This document shows positions 34,901-43,741 of a stretch of 64,000 bases of DNA, piece by piece. The translations under genes and the position numbers were made by a program. Each line of letters begins with the position of its first letter. Position 1 is the stretch's first letter. The stretch spans positions 62,001 through 126,000 of the forward strand of contig JABFRU010000002.1 in assembly GCA_013140985.1 (NCBI GenBank). The letters are read 5' to 3'. Source of the stretch: Chitinophagaceae bacterium. GTDB lineage: Bacteria; Bacteroidota; Bacteroidia; Chitinophagales; Chitinophagaceae. The notes beneath the pieces are model-generated. The model was given only the letters and a program-made list of their open reading frames with translations. It did not search any database and was not told the origin of the DNA.

Positions 34901-35668
34901 ATTGCAACGCCTTCGACTGGTTGCATTCCCTATAATGCACAGATCAACAGCGCTTCATTGAATGCAGTTTCATGGCAGTGGAATTTTGGAGATCCTACCT
35001 CTCCCGATAATACATCCACTTTGGAGAATCCAACGCATGTCTATGTAAATACCGGCACTTATACTATTACACTGACGGCTACCAATCCCGGCACTTGTAA
35101 TATCAGCCATGACACTACATTTACGATAGAAGTATTTGATGCACCGATTTCTTTCTTCGATTGGGGAATTAACCCGCCGCAGGAGAACACACCAACGATA
35201 TTCACCAATTTATCATCAGCAGATGCGGTAAGATTCAAATGGGATTTTGGAGACGGCGATTCTTTATTGACCACATCAAGATCACCGGTACAACACCAGT
35301 ATAATGCAACAGGAACTTTCAATGCCTGTTTGACCGCTTATAATGCCGCCGGTTGCGATAGTACGTTCTGCCGCCCTGTTCAAACTCTTATTTCATCACT
35401 GGTAGATGTACCCAATGCTTTTACTCCTTTAAGTGGTGATGTGAACAGCATTGTGAAAGTGATGGGCTTTGGTATTGGCAAAATGACATTCATCATCTGG
35501 AACAGGTGGGGACAAAAAGTATTCGAGACCAATAACCGCTTCCAGGGCTGGGATGGAAGAGTGAAAGGAGTGGTGCAGCCAATGGATGTATATGCTTATA
35601 CGTTAAGTATTGAATTTACTGATGGCACCAAAACAACTAAGAAGGGAGATATAACGTTAATAAGATAG
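31952..35668 (+). CDS. Large secreted PKD-domain protein with type B T9SS sorting domain
   Basis: This 1238-aa protein has a signal peptide (hydrophobic LLILCAFLLPAFAITAQS near residues 29-46), then the DUF7948-type N-terminal domain starting NIEFVQNKGQWDSRV. SBBP-like beta-propeller repeats follow (GGSGDEQPHSLVADNQGN and relatives). About four PKD-like domains come next (WDFGDG, WNFGDP). It ends in a gliding-motility/CHU_C-type sorting domain (VPNAFTPLSGD, FIIWNRWGQKVFE, WDGRVKG, DVYAYTL). Proteins of this type are exported by the type IX secretion system and attached to or released from the surface as adhesins. It is followed, 4 nt after its stop codon, by a PorP/SprF gene, the usual partner. 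Confidence 0.92.
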   Translation: MRRHFLTEHFNPIVLNNRYFTTKNFLLKRLLILCAFLLPAFAITAQSYNNIEFVQNKGQWDSRVTYRGNVSNGVFFLRETGFTVLQYDPGDFANLQKLIHSQKPDGSLAGPDDKVLLRSHAYNVDFLGASSTVKSIPDKVIPAYNNYIIGDDPSKWQNECRIYQAVTLKDVYPNIDVRYYTDNGYLKYDIIVKPGGDVSNIALKYDGVSNINVKNKELTILTSVGELRESAPYTYQSGTAGKQEISCKYEIKDNIVRFKVKDYDRQATLVIDPVVIFCSFSGSAADNWGFTATYGPDGSMYGGGIVFGPGFPSSTGAFQTTFQGGNSGIDIGIIRLSSNGSQRLYATYIGGSGDEQPHSLVADNQGNLVIAGRSNSSNYPVVGNGSLASSGYDIVVTKLNANGTALIGSRKIGGTGNDGVNITPNRGLISLQRNYGDDGRSEVILDGSGNAYIASSTQSSGAGGFPVTAGAFQTSFRGGLQDGVVMKFSPNLNTLLFASYLGGSGNDAAYVLSLSPGGDIYVGGGTESVDFFGDQTGTVGPVNHVVGSGSPIDGFVARISNNGSSLIKSTYIGTSGIDQVFGIQFDNLGFPYIMGQTTGTWPTVNATYSNPGGKQFIAKLQPDLSAFVYSTMFGTNSPTPNISPIAFLVDRCENVYISGWGGFYQNTNPFGSAGTGGLPTTPDAIKSTTDGKDFYFFVLRKNAAGILFGSFYGENNSNVAGGDHVDGGTSRFDRNGVIYQAICANCNLDAVNGRPVFPTTPGAWSTVNNANGPGCNLAMTKIAMNLAGVSSSVQSSIEGVPRDTAGCVPLTVDFSDSLSNGQTYEWYFNYVPGNPPDLITTTPNASFTYTSTGTFPVMLVAIDPNTCNLRDSSFMNIKVGAIRADLRPAWQPFGPGCPKFTYEFINNSTNTASLPFSNTAMFWDFGDGSPQVPALIGAANAVYHTYPALGSYNAKLILRDPQFCNDPDDSTFLISIADNVKAIIATPSTGCIPYNAQINSASLNAVSWQWNFGDPTSPDNTSTLENPTHVYVNTGTYTITLTATNPGTCNISHDTTFTIEVFDAPISFFDWGINPPQENTPTIFTNLSSADAVRFKWDFGDGDSLLTTSRSPVQHQYNATGTFNACLTAYNAAGCDSTFCRPVQTLISSLVDVPNAFTPLSGDVNSIVKVMGFGIGKMTFIIWNRWGQKVFETNNRFQGWDGRVKGVVQPMDVYAYTLSIEFTDGTKTTKKGDITLIR

Positions 35669-35672
35669 TGTG

Positions 35673-36710
35673 ATGATGAATAAGAAAACGATATTATTGG
35701 GAATTTGGAATTTGCTATTTGTGATGTGTGCAAAGTCTCAAGACTTGCATTTTTCCCAGTTCTTCAATTCACCTTTATTGACCAACCCGGCCAATACGGG
35801 TTTTTTGCCTGAAGGCGATTATCGCATTGGGGTAAATTACCGCAATCAATGGGCTTCCATCACTGCTTTTCCTTATAAAACAATGAGCGCATTTGGCGAT
35901 GTCCAGTTAATGGCCAATCCGGAAAGAAGCGGCTGGTTAGGTTTGGGTGGAGTGATATTAAGAGATGTGGCCGGCACCGGCAGTCTTACTTCTACCAAAG
36001 TATATGGATCCGTCGCCTATCACCAGATGGTCAACCAGGGAAGTTTAGTCAGTCTTGGCTTTAATGTAGGTTGGGTAAACAAGAATATCAATACATCATT
36101 GCTCACTTTTCCAAGCCAGTGGAACGGAAAATTCTTTGATGTGGGACATACTGCCGTAGCTCCCAAACTGGACGTCAGCAATATCAATTACCTGGACTTG
36201 CAGGTAGGTATGAACTATGCTTATTTTACCGAAGGAAGTTTATACCTGAATGCGGGGGTTTCTGCTATGCATATCAACAGGCCGAAAGAATCTTTCTTTA
36301 ATGATGCACCCGGTATAGATAACCATGTGCCTGTCCGCTATACTGCATTTCTCAATGGAAGTTTCAAACCCAATGATCAGTGGATCATCAACCCGAATAT
36401 CTACGGGTCTTACCAGGCTAAATCCTACGAGATAGTCGGCGGATTGAATGCGCATTATAATTTATCAGGCGATGGAGAAAAGATACTGATCGGCGGATTG
36501 TATTATCGCTTTAAAGATGCTTTTATACCAATGCTGGGACTTGGCCTGAAAGATTATATTGTTACGTTTAGCTATGATCTCACTACTTCTTCGCTGAAAA
36601 ATTATAACAATACCCGTGGCGCTTTTGAGATATCCATTAAAAAGCATGGTATCATCGACAAATTCAACGGCAGCAAGCGGGATGCGATGTGCCCGAGTTT
36701 TAAATATTGA
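35673..36710 (+). CDS. PorP/SprF-family type IX secretion outer-membrane protein
   Basis: This protein of about 345 aa has a signal peptide and the family's opening DLHFSQFFNSPLLTNPANTGF, followed by YRIGVNYRNQWASI and many beta-barrel strands. PorP/SprF proteins sit in the outer membrane, bind type B cargo domains and help retain the exported adhesin at the surface. The gene begins 4 nt after the PKD adhesin stop; ATG at 35673 or 35676 are equally likely, and a GTG at 35670 also exists. Tight linkage suggests it is dedicated to the upstream adhesin. Confidence 0.93.
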   Translation: MMNKKTILLGIWNLLFVMCAKSQDLHFSQFFNSPLLTNPANTGFLPEGDYRIGVNYRNQWASITAFPYKTMSAFGDVQLMANPERSGWLGLGGVILRDVAGTGSLTSTKVYGSVAYHQMVNQGSLVSLGFNVGWVNKNINTSLLTFPSQWNGKFFDVGHTAVAPKLDVSNINYLDLQVGMNYAYFTEGSLYLNAGVSAMHINRPKESFFNDAPGIDNHVPVRYTAFLNGSFKPNDQWIINPNIYGSYQAKSYEIVGGLNAHYNLSGDGEKILIGGLYYRFKDAFIPMLGLGLKDYIVTFSYDLTTSSLKNYNNTRGAFEISIKKHGIIDKFNGSKRDAMCPSFKY

Positions 36711-36767
36711 TCCTTCGTTTCTCATTTCCTTAATTCTTCCGACTTTTACTGTTCAACGAAAACGATC

Positions 36768-38183
36768 ATGGACACAATGACAGCCCCTGTATTTACTAAC
36801 CAGCTTATTGAATCGTTCAAAAAAATTGCAGGAGAAAAATTTGTCCTGCTGGACGAAGAATCGCTTCATCATTATTCGCATGACGAGACCGAAGACCTGC
36901 ATTATTTGCCCGATGTGGTCATCAAACCAAAAACAGCAGAAGAGATCAGCGCTATCCTGAAGATCTGCAACAAAGAAAAAATAAATGTTACACCAAGAGG
37001 TGCCGGCACAGGATTAAGCGGTGGCGCATTGCCACATCTCGGCGGAGTTTTATTGTCCACGGAAAGAATGAATTCTATTGTAAAGATCGATGAAAGGAAT
37101 TTGCAGGTAACAACAGAACCGGGAGTGATAACAGAAGTATTACAGAATGCAGTGAAAGAAAAAAATCTTTTCTATCCTCCTGATCCCAGCAGCCGCGGCT
37201 CCTGTTTTATCGGTGGAAATATTTCTGAGAACAGCGGCGGCCCGAAAGCAGTGAAGTATGGAGTAGTAAAAGATTATGTGTTGAATCTCGAAGTGGTCCT
37301 GCCAACCGGTGAGATCATCTGGACCGGCGCCAATGTTTTAAAGAATGCAACAGGCTATAATCTCACACAATTAATAGTTGGCAGCGAAGGAACATTGGGC
37401 ATCGTCACAAAAATTGTTTTGAGGTTGATCCCATTGCCAAAACATGATCTGCTGATGCTGGTGCCTTTTAGTTCAGCAGAAAATGCATGTGCGGCGGTGA
37501 GTGCAATTTTCAGGGCCGGTTATACCCCCAGCGCCATGGAATTCATGGAAAGAGATGCGTTGGAATGGGTAAGTAAGTTTTTGGATACGAGTTCTGTTAT
37601 AATTGGTGATGATGTGCAGGCGCATTTACTGATAGAAGTAGATGGAAACAATATAGATGTACTCATGCAGGAAATGGAAGGCATTTCGGCTATTGTACAG
37701 GAGTTTGATTGTGGTGAAATATTATTTGCAGATGATGCACAGCAAAAAGCTGAATTATGGAAAATGAGAAGAAGAGTGGGGGAGGCAGTAAAATCTCATT
37801 CCATATATAAAGAAGAAGATACGGTGGTGCCAAGAGCTGAATTACCTGCTTTATTGAAAGGAGTAAAAGATATTGGAAAGAAATATGGTTTTCATTCCGT
37901 CTGTTATGGTCATGCCGGTGATGGAAATTTGCATGTCAATATTATTAAGGGTGATTTAACAGATGAACAATGGAATGGTTCGTTAAAGGATGGGATAAAA
38001 GAGATATTTGTATTGACAAAAAAATTGGGCGGCACATTGAGTGGTGAACATGGTATTGGCCTTGTGCAAAAAGAATATATGTCCATTTTTTTTGATGAAA
38101 CACAAATGCGATTGATGAAAGAGATCAAAAAAATATTTGATCCGAATAATATATTAAACCCCGGTAAGATATTTCCGGTCTGA
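36768..38183 (+). CDS. FAD-linked oxidase (GlcD / D-lactate dehydrogenase type)
   Basis: This 471-aa protein has an FAD-binding PCMH domain (PDVVIKPKTAEEISAILK, RGAGTGLSGGALP, GGNISENSGGPKAVKYG, VGSEGTLGIVTK) and the C-terminal FAD-linked oxidase domain with CYGHAGDGNLHVN and LSGEHGIGLVQKEYM. It should oxidise a 2-hydroxyacid such as glycolate or D-lactate to the 2-oxoacid. No iron-sulfur subunit (GlcF) lies next to it, so either it works alone like bacterial D-lactate dehydrogenases or its partner is elsewhere. Substrate is not determined by what I can see. Confidence 0.92.
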   Translation: MDTMTAPVFTNQLIESFKKIAGEKFVLLDEESLHHYSHDETEDLHYLPDVVIKPKTAEEISAILKICNKEKINVTPRGAGTGLSGGALPHLGGVLLSTERMNSIVKIDERNLQVTTEPGVITEVLQNAVKEKNLFYPPDPSSRGSCFIGGNISENSGGPKAVKYGVVKDYVLNLEVVLPTGEIIWTGANVLKNATGYNLTQLIVGSEGTLGIVTKIVLRLIPLPKHDLLMLVPFSSAENACAAVSAIFRAGYTPSAMEFMERDALEWVSKFLDTSSVIIGDDVQAHLLIEVDGNNIDVLMQEMEGISAIVQEFDCGEILFADDAQQKAELWKMRRRVGEAVKSHSIYKEEDTVVPRAELPALLKGVKDIGKKYGFHSVCYGHAGDGNLHVNIIKGDLTDEQWNGSLKDGIKEIFVLTKKLGGTLSGEHGIGLVQKEYMSIFFDETQMRLMKEIKKIFDPNNILNPGKIFPV

Positions 38184-38203
38184 TAATTCAAAATAAATAC
38201 CCC

Positions 38204-38827
38204 ATGATAATGAAGAAAACGATAACAGTAGCATTGCTGATGATAGTAAGTGGCGCTTTGTTTGCGCAAGAAAAAGAAAAGGACGAAAAAGAAGAACGTA
38301 CATTCAAAGAGAACCTGTTCACCGGTGGAAGTGTGACTGTCGGGTTCTCTAATAATACTTTCATAATCGGCGGAAGCCCTGTGTTGGGCTATAGCCTTAC
38401 CAACTGGGCAGATGCTGGCCTTGTTTTCAATTATACTTATACATCCTACCGGGATGTGTATGTATATGATGATCGCCTTCGGCAAAAAGTATATGGTGGT
38501 GGCGCTTTTGTAAGATTGTATCCTGTCCGTTTTCTATTTGCACAGGCACAAGTAGAGCATAATTTTATCCGGCAGAAGTATATTCCCGATCCGACCAGCG
38601 GTGCAGGTAATTCCACAGCCAAAGGCGATGTAAGCAGTTTTTTGGTGGGTGGTGGCTATACATCAGGAAGATGGGGCCGTGGCGGCGGGCCTTTTTATTA
38701 TCTCTCCGTCATGTTTGACATCGCTAAAGGATTAAACTCGCCATATACCGATGCTTACGGCAGAATTATTCCTATTGTAAGAGGCGGTTTTCAAATACCA
38801 TTGTTCCAGGGAAGCGGGGGCCGGTAA
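38204..38827 (+). CDS. Secreted outer-membrane beta-barrel-like protein
   Basis: This 207-aa protein has a clear signal peptide (KKTITVALLMIVSGALFAQ), a short charged linker (EKEKDEKEERTFKEN) and repeated amphipathic strands with many aromatic and glycine residues: GGSVTVGFSNNTFIIGG, LGYSLTNWADAGLVFNY, GGGAFVRLYPVRFLF. This resembles an eight-stranded outer-membrane barrel. Translation may start at 38204 or at a second ATG at 38210. It lies 20 nt after the FAD-linked oxidase and may share its transcript. Function unknown. Confidence 0.8.
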   Translation: MIMKKTITVALLMIVSGALFAQEKEKDEKEERTFKENLFTGGSVTVGFSNNTFIIGGSPVLGYSLTNWADAGLVFNYTYTSYRDVYVYDDRLRQKVYGGGAFVRLYPVRFLFAQAQVEHNFIRQKYIPDPTSGAGNSTAKGDVSSFLVGGGYTSGRWGRGGGPFYYLSVMFDIAKGLNSPYTDAYGRIIPIVRGGFQIPLFQGSGGR

Positions 38828-38832
38828 TAATT

Positions 38833-39372
38833 TTAGTTCAAGTATTTTATCAATTCGGAAGGATCATCAATAACATTGATCCTTTTTACTGCTTCTTCAT
38901 AAAGAAAGCCTTCCTTTTTCATCAATTCAATATGCTCTAAAAGATGGGTATAAAAGTTTCCGGAGTTAAGGATAAAAATATGTTTGTCGTGGATGGTGAG
39001 CTGGTTCCAGGTGACGATCTCAAACAACTCATCTAACGTACCAAAACCACCGGGCAAAATGATCGCCGCATCACAAACACTATAGATCCTTTTCTTTCTT
39101 TCATGCATATCGTCGCAAATAACCAATTCGGTGATGCCACGATGCTGTACTTCCCATTCCAATAATAGTTTGGGGATATAGCCAGCCACTGATCCGCCGT
39201 TTTGCATCATGCTGTCGGCAATTACTCCCATCAGCCCTGCACTCCCGCCGCCATATATTAATTTGATATCATTTTCGGCAAGCAATTTTCCCAATTGGAC
39301 CGCATGAGTTTTGAAAACAGGATTGCTTCCTTCTTTAGAGCCGCAAAAAACTGCAATTGATTTGACCGCCAT
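38833..39372 (-). CDS. LOG-family protein (TIGR00730), nucleoside monophosphate phosphoribohydrolase
   Basis: This 179-aa Rossmann-fold protein has IAVFCGSKEGSNP at the start, LIYGGGSAGLMGVIADS, then the signature PGGFGTLDELFEIVTWNQL. In the family, these motifs bind the nucleotide and catalyse removal of the base from (cytokinin-type) nucleoside 5'-monophosphates. It is convergent with the barrel gene, with a 5-nt gap. The family call is secure; the physiological substrate in bacteria is not. Confidence 0.93.
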   Translation of the reverse strand: MAVKSIAVFCGSKEGSNPVFKTHAVQLGKLLAENDIKLIYGGGSAGLMGVIADSMMQNGGSVAGYIPKLLLEWEVQHRGITELVICDDMHERKKRIYSVCDAAIILPGGFGTLDELFEIVTWNQLTIHDKHIFILNSGNFYTHLLEHIELMKKEGFLYEEAVKRINVIDDPSELIKYLN

Positions 39373-39449
39373 ATTTTATAAATAAATTCATGGCAAAGGA
39401 AACATAATTTCTTTACCTTCAAAACTTATAACCAATAATTTACTATCAT

Positions 39450-41003
39450 ATGTCGCCGGGGATTCTTTTGACATTCGTATTGGGATATTTTGCCTTGTTA
39501 TTAGGTGTTGCCTGGTACACTTCCCGCAATTCTAATAATGATTCTTTTTTTATCGGCAACCGTAACAGTAACTGGATGCTGGTGGCTTTTGGTATGATCG
39601 GTACTTCACTCAGCGGCGTTACGTTTGTGAGTGTACCGGGTCTTGTAGGAGCTACTAATAAATCAACAGGGCTTCCTAATGGTTTTGAATATTTCCAGAT
39701 CGTCATCGGTTATTTATTCGGCTATCTCGTCATTGCATTTGTATTACTGCCATTGTATTACAAGATGAACCTGACGAGCATTTATACCTACCTCGAAAAG
39801 AGATTTGGTATCAGTGCACATAAAGCCGGCGCATTCTTTTTTATTCTTTCAAGAACAGTTGGCGCTACGGCAAGATTATACCTTGTGATCAGCATATTGC
39901 AAACTTTTATTTTCAATGAAATGGGTATCCCGTTTGAAGTAACGGCGCTGGTGATCCTTTTACTGATCCTGCTATATACATTTGAAGGCGGAGTAAAAAC
40001 GATCGTTTATACAGATACATTGCAAACAACGGGTATGCTGGTCGGTCTTGTGGTTTGTATCATTGTTATTGTCAAAGTGCTTGGGACAGATATGGGCGGT
40101 GCTTTTTCCATGATGTCTGAAAAAAATTACACCCATATTTTCAACTGGAATGTTAATTCAGGTTCTTTTGCGTTGAAGCATATCATCGGCGGTATGTTCA
40201 TTGCCATCGCCATGACGGGCCTCGACCAGGAGATGATGCAAAAAAATATCAGTGTAAAAACGCTGAGAGGTTCTCAAAAGAACATGATGACCTTTACGGC
40301 TGTGCTGATGGTAGTGAACTTTCTTTTCCTTGTATTGGGCGGAATTCTTTATTTGTATGCCAATGCTAATAACATTGTAAAGCCACCCGATGAACTCTTC
40401 CCGCATATTGCACTCAGCGATGCTTTTAGTGGCACGATCGGCATTATATTCGTCATCGCACTGATCTCGGCTCTTTTTCCGAGTGTGGACGGCGCCATCA
40501 CTTCATTGACATCCTGTTTTTGTATTGATATTTTGGGCATTAAGAAAAGCGATGCCAGTGAAAAAGAAAAGAAAAGGACCCGTTTAAAAGTGCACCTGAC
40601 CTTTGCCTTGACCTTCTTCATCATGGTAATGATATTTAAATGGATGGATGATAAATCGATCATCGACTTCATCCTGAAATTTGCCGGTATCACTTACGGA
40701 CCATTATTGGGTTTGTTTGCCTTCGGTATTCTTACCAAACGAAAACTGAACCAGGACCTGATATGGACCGTTTGTATCATAGCTCCTTTGCTTGCATTAG
40801 GAGTTGATATGATGAGCAATCCCGGGGCATATGAAGGAAGATTCCATACTAAAATGCCGTGGTTACATGATATTTCCCAGGCGACATTTGGTTCTTATAG
40901 TATCGGCAATGAACTGATATTAATCAACGGAATATTAACCTTCTTAGGTTTATGGATGATCTCAAGCCCATCGGACAAAACAGAATTAAAACCAGCCTAC
41001 TAA
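39450..41003 (+). CDS. Sodium:solute symporter (SSS family)
   Basis: This 517-aa membrane protein has about 13 hydrophobic spans. Family features include FFIGNRNSNWMLVAFGMIGT, SLSGVTFVSVPGLVGATN, TYLEKRFGISAHKAGAFFFI, TARLYLVISI, EGGVKTIVYTDTLQT and GLDQEMMQKNISVKTL. It should couple Na+ entry to uptake of a solute; which one cannot be read from the sequence. A small lipoprotein gene starts 16 nt after it and could be co-transcribed. Confidence 0.92.
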   Translation: MSPGILLTFVLGYFALLLGVAWYTSRNSNNDSFFIGNRNSNWMLVAFGMIGTSLSGVTFVSVPGLVGATNKSTGLPNGFEYFQIVIGYLFGYLVIAFVLLPLYYKMNLTSIYTYLEKRFGISAHKAGAFFFILSRTVGATARLYLVISILQTFIFNEMGIPFEVTALVILLLILLYTFEGGVKTIVYTDTLQTTGMLVGLVVCIIVIVKVLGTDMGGAFSMMSEKNYTHIFNWNVNSGSFALKHIIGGMFIAIAMTGLDQEMMQKNISVKTLRGSQKNMMTFTAVLMVVNFLFLVLGGILYLYANANNIVKPPDELFPHIALSDAFSGTIGIIFVIALISALFPSVDGAITSLTSCFCIDILGIKKSDASEKEKKRTRLKVHLTFALTFFIMVMIFKWMDDKSIIDFILKFAGITYGPLLGLFAFGILTKRKLNQDLIWTVCIIAPLLALGVDMMSNPGAYEGRFHTKMPWLHDISQATFGSYSIGNELILINGILTFLGLWMISSPSDKTELKPAY

Positions 41004-41019
41004 ACCAACAACTACAAAT

Positions 41020-41373
41020 ATGAAAAAAACATTCTTCGCCGTTTCATTGTTTACAGCATTATTGATCATTACTGCCTGCGGTGGTGGTAAAGGAGAAAAA
41101 AAATCTTCTGTGAAGGTCAGTACAGAAATGCAGGATTTTATGAATAATCTTAATGGAAGGTCTGCATCTGTTACAATCGCACTAGAGCAATTTGGTAAAG
41201 CCGGTCTTGAAGACCAGGACATGGACATGTATGACCTAAAAGAGCCCAAAGTGCTGGAAGCAAATGGTAATTGCTATTTGTTGCAATGCACATCCGGCAT
41301 GACCAAAAGAAAGTATAATCTTTGTTGGGAAGGTGGAAAGATATCTTCTATAGAAGATAAGGGGATGGAGTAA
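41020..41373 (+). CDS. Small putative lipoprotein
   Basis: This 117-aa protein has a lipoprotein signal (MKKTFFAVSLFTALLIITAC; the Cys at residue 20 is the lipid attachment site) followed by a glycine/lysine-rich linker and a small alpha/beta domain. Nothing recognisable is seen in the mature part. It lies 16 nt after the symporter gene. It is probably anchored in the inner or outer membrane. Function unknown. Confidence 0.8.
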   Translation: MKKTFFAVSLFTALLIITACGGGKGEKKSSVKVSTEMQDFMNNLNGRSASVTIALEQFGKAGLEDQDMDMYDLKEPKVLEANGNCYLLQCTSGMTKRKYNLCWEGGKISSIEDKGME

Positions 41374-41468
41374 CTAAAGAGACTTGTACCTTGCATAGCG
41401 AAGCGAAGTCCCGCTTTTTGCGGAATGCCTTGTCCCTTTCATAAATTATCTTTGCCAAAACATTTCAC

Positions 41469-42107
41469 ATGGAATTAATTCATCCTAAAGTGCAAAACTA
41501 TGCAGAAGCTTATACTTCTGAAGAAGATGCATTGCTGAAAGAAGTTGCTGATTATACATACAACCAGCATGCATATCCACAGATGCTGAGTGGTCATTTG
41601 CAGGGAAAAGTATTGGAAATGATCAGTTGTATGATCAACCCCCGGAGGATTTTGGAGATAGGAACCTTTACCGGCTACAGCGCTTTGTGTTTGGCCAAAG
41701 GATTGACAGATGACGGGCAGCTGCATACTATAGATATAAGAGAGGAGGATGTAAAACTTGCCAGGTCTTTTTTTGACAGATCGCTTTATAGCAATAAGAT
41801 CATTTCCCATACGGGGAATGCAGCAGAACTGATCCCGGCACTGAATGAAACATGGGATCTTGTATTCATTGATGCTGATAAGCCGGCTTATATCGAATAT
41901 TTTAACCTTGTTTTCTCCCGGTTGCGGAAAAACGGTTTTATTTTAGCAGATAATATTTTCTTCCATGGCGAAGTGCTGGAAGAAAATGTGAAAGGTAAGA
42001 GTGCTAAAGGAATTAAAGCATTCAACGATTTCATAAAAGAAAGAGATGGTATAGAAAAAGTTGTTTTGACTATCCGTGACGGATTATACCTGATTAGAAA
42101 ACTCTGA
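41469..42107 (+). CDS. SAM-dependent O-methyltransferase (CCoAOMT-like)
   Basis: This 212-aa protein has the class I methyltransferase motif ILEIGTFTGYSALCLAKGL, then HTIDIREEDVKLAR, the metal-site strand DLVFIDADKPAYIEYF and ADNIFFHGEVLEE. The two aspartates of FIDAD and ADN fit the divalent-metal site of bacterial catechol/caffeoyl-CoA type O-methyltransferases. It starts a closely packed run with the glucosaminidase and hpt genes (gaps of 6 nt). Substrate unknown. Confidence 0.92.
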   Translation: MELIHPKVQNYAEAYTSEEDALLKEVADYTYNQHAYPQMLSGHLQGKVLEMISCMINPRRILEIGTFTGYSALCLAKGLTDDGQLHTIDIREEDVKLARSFFDRSLYSNKIISHTGNAAELIPALNETWDLVFIDADKPAYIEYFNLVFSRLRKNGFILADNIFFHGEVLEENVKGKSAKGIKAFNDFIKERDGIEKVVLTIRDGLYLIRKL

Positions 42108-42113
42108 TCGTCC

Positions 42114-43148
42114 ATGCAACAATTGAAAAGATATAGTGTTGTTTTTTTATTACTGCTGTCCACATTCTCTTATGGGCAAAATTCTGAGGTAGTAAAGAAG
42201 TATATAGAAACCTATAAAGATCTTGCGATGCATGAAATGCTTCGCACCGGTGTGCCGGCAGCTATTACTTTGGCGCAGGGCATACATGAATCAGGTGCTG
42301 GGAACAGCAAACTGGCTGCGGCTTCCAATAATCATTTTGGTATAAAATGTAAATCAAACTGGACGGGAGAAACAGTAAAGCATGATGATGATGCAAGAGG
42401 AGAATGTTTCCGCAAATATCCTTCTGCTGAAGATTCTTATAAAGATCATTCTGATTTTTTAAAGAATGGCGCCCGGTATGCTTCTCTCTTTATGCTTGAC
42501 CCCGAAGATTATACCGCTTGGGCCAATGGATTGAAAAATGCAGGTTATGCCACCAATCCAAAGTATCCGCAGGTGCTTATCAAACTGATCGAAGATTATA
42601 GTTTGCAGCAATATTCATTAATGGCATTGGGGAAAACAAAAGACACAGCAGTTGTTACATCGGCATCGGGCGAACTTACTGTTACTACTGTTGTTGATGG
42701 AGCGGCCGATTTTTTGGTTGCCCGGCATAGCCAGGTCAATTATCCTTTTGGAGAATTCAAGATCAACGATACTAAAGTTATTTATGTACAAAGGGGAACT
42801 TTCTTTTTGGCGCTGGCAAAGCAATATGATATTAGCCTTTCAAAATTTTTTGAGATCAATGATATGGCAGAAGCCGAGCAAGCCGATAAAGATCAATTGA
42901 TCTACCTGCAGCGAAAGCGCAAAACAGGGGCTAATGAGTTTCATATTGTGCAACCTGGAGAAACATTGCATGCTATTTCACAGTCAGAAGCCATCCGGCT
43001 GGAAAATTTAATGGAGCTGAACTTATTAAAAGAGGGGCAAGTACCAGCAGTCGGAGAAAAATTACACCTTAAAACAAAAGCACCATCGGCACCGTTATTG
43101 GCTTTAAAAGAAAATTATTCATTGACACCAGCAAAGCAACCAAAATAG
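42114..43148 (+). CDS. Glucosaminidase (GH73-like) with LysM domains
   Basis: This 344-aa protein has a signal peptide (KRYSVVFLLLLSTFSYG) and a glucosaminidase domain around residues 30-170: ITLAQGIHESGAGNSKLAA with the catalytic glutamate, NNHFGIKCKSNWTG, and YPSAEDSYKDHSDFLKNGAR. Two LysM-like segments follow, VIYVQRGTFFLALAKQYDIS and FHIVQPGETLHAISQSEAI. It should cut glycan strands of peptidoglycan in the periplasm. It lies 6 nt after the O-methyltransferase gene and 6 nt before hpt, a conserved-looking but functionally mixed cluster. Confidence 0.93.
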   Translation: MQQLKRYSVVFLLLLSTFSYGQNSEVVKKYIETYKDLAMHEMLRTGVPAAITLAQGIHESGAGNSKLAAASNNHFGIKCKSNWTGETVKHDDDARGECFRKYPSAEDSYKDHSDFLKNGARYASLFMLDPEDYTAWANGLKNAGYATNPKYPQVLIKLIEDYSLQQYSLMALGKTKDTAVVTSASGELTVTTVVDGAADFLVARHSQVNYPFGEFKINDTKVIYVQRGTFFLALAKQYDISLSKFFEINDMAEAEQADKDQLIYLQRKRKTGANEFHIVQPGETLHAISQSEAIRLENLMELNLLKEGQVPAVGEKLHLKTKAPSAPLLALKENYSLTPAKQPK

Positions 43149-43154
43149 TTTTAT

Positions 43155-43688
43155 ATGGCAGTCATCAACGTACATGACAAATCATTTGAAACATATCTTT
43201 CAGAAGATGTAATTCAGAAAAGGGTGAAAGAGATCGCAGCTGCTATTAATTCAGAATATGCCGGCAAACGGCCGTTATTCATCTGCATCCTGAACGGCTC
43301 TTTCATGTTTGCATCAGACTTGTTCAAGCATCTTACAGTTGAAGCTGAACTTTGTTTTATCAAGCTGGCATCTTATAAAGGGATGAAGTCGTCAGGAAAA
43401 GTGGTGACTTCTATAGGGCTGGAAGAAGACCTGTTTGGAAAAGATGTGATCATTGTAGAAGATATTGTTGATACCGGTAAAACATTGCATGATTTTTTAC
43501 CTAAACTGTCTCACCAGCAACCCAGATCAATGAAAATAGCCACCTTCTTACATAAATCAGAAGCCACAGAATATCCGGTGAAGCTGGACTATGTGGGCTT
43601 TGATATTCCAAATAAATTCGTTGTTGGCTATGGACTTGATTATGATGGACTGGGGCGTAATTTGAAGGAAATCTATCAGTTAGTATAA
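43155..43688 (+). CDS. hpt: Hypoxanthine phosphoribosyltransferase
   Basis: This 177-aa type I phosphoribosyltransferase has the PRPP motif VIIVEDIVDTGKTLHDF, a flexible-loop region KLASYKGMKSSGKV, and a C-terminal base-binding segment DYVGFDIPNKFVVGYGLDYD. It should salvage hypoxanthine and guanine to IMP and GMP. Length and motifs are typical. It is the last gene of the 41469-43688 cluster. Confidence 0.95.
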   Translation: MAVINVHDKSFETYLSEDVIQKRVKEIAAAINSEYAGKRPLFICILNGSFMFASDLFKHLTVEAELCFIKLASYKGMKSSGKVVTSIGLEEDLFGKDVIIVEDIVDTGKTLHDFLPKLSHQQPRSMKIATFLHKSEATEYPVKLDYVGFDIPNKFVVGYGLDYDGLGRNLKEIYQLV

Positions 43689-43741
43689 AGTCAGGGAAGC
43701 TCTCAGGCTTTTTTTGTATTTTATGCCGTCAAAATATCCAG

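Noticed and set aside
43690-43741. Terminator after hpt
   Set aside because: There is a T-rich run (about 43711-43717), but no convincing stem precedes it.
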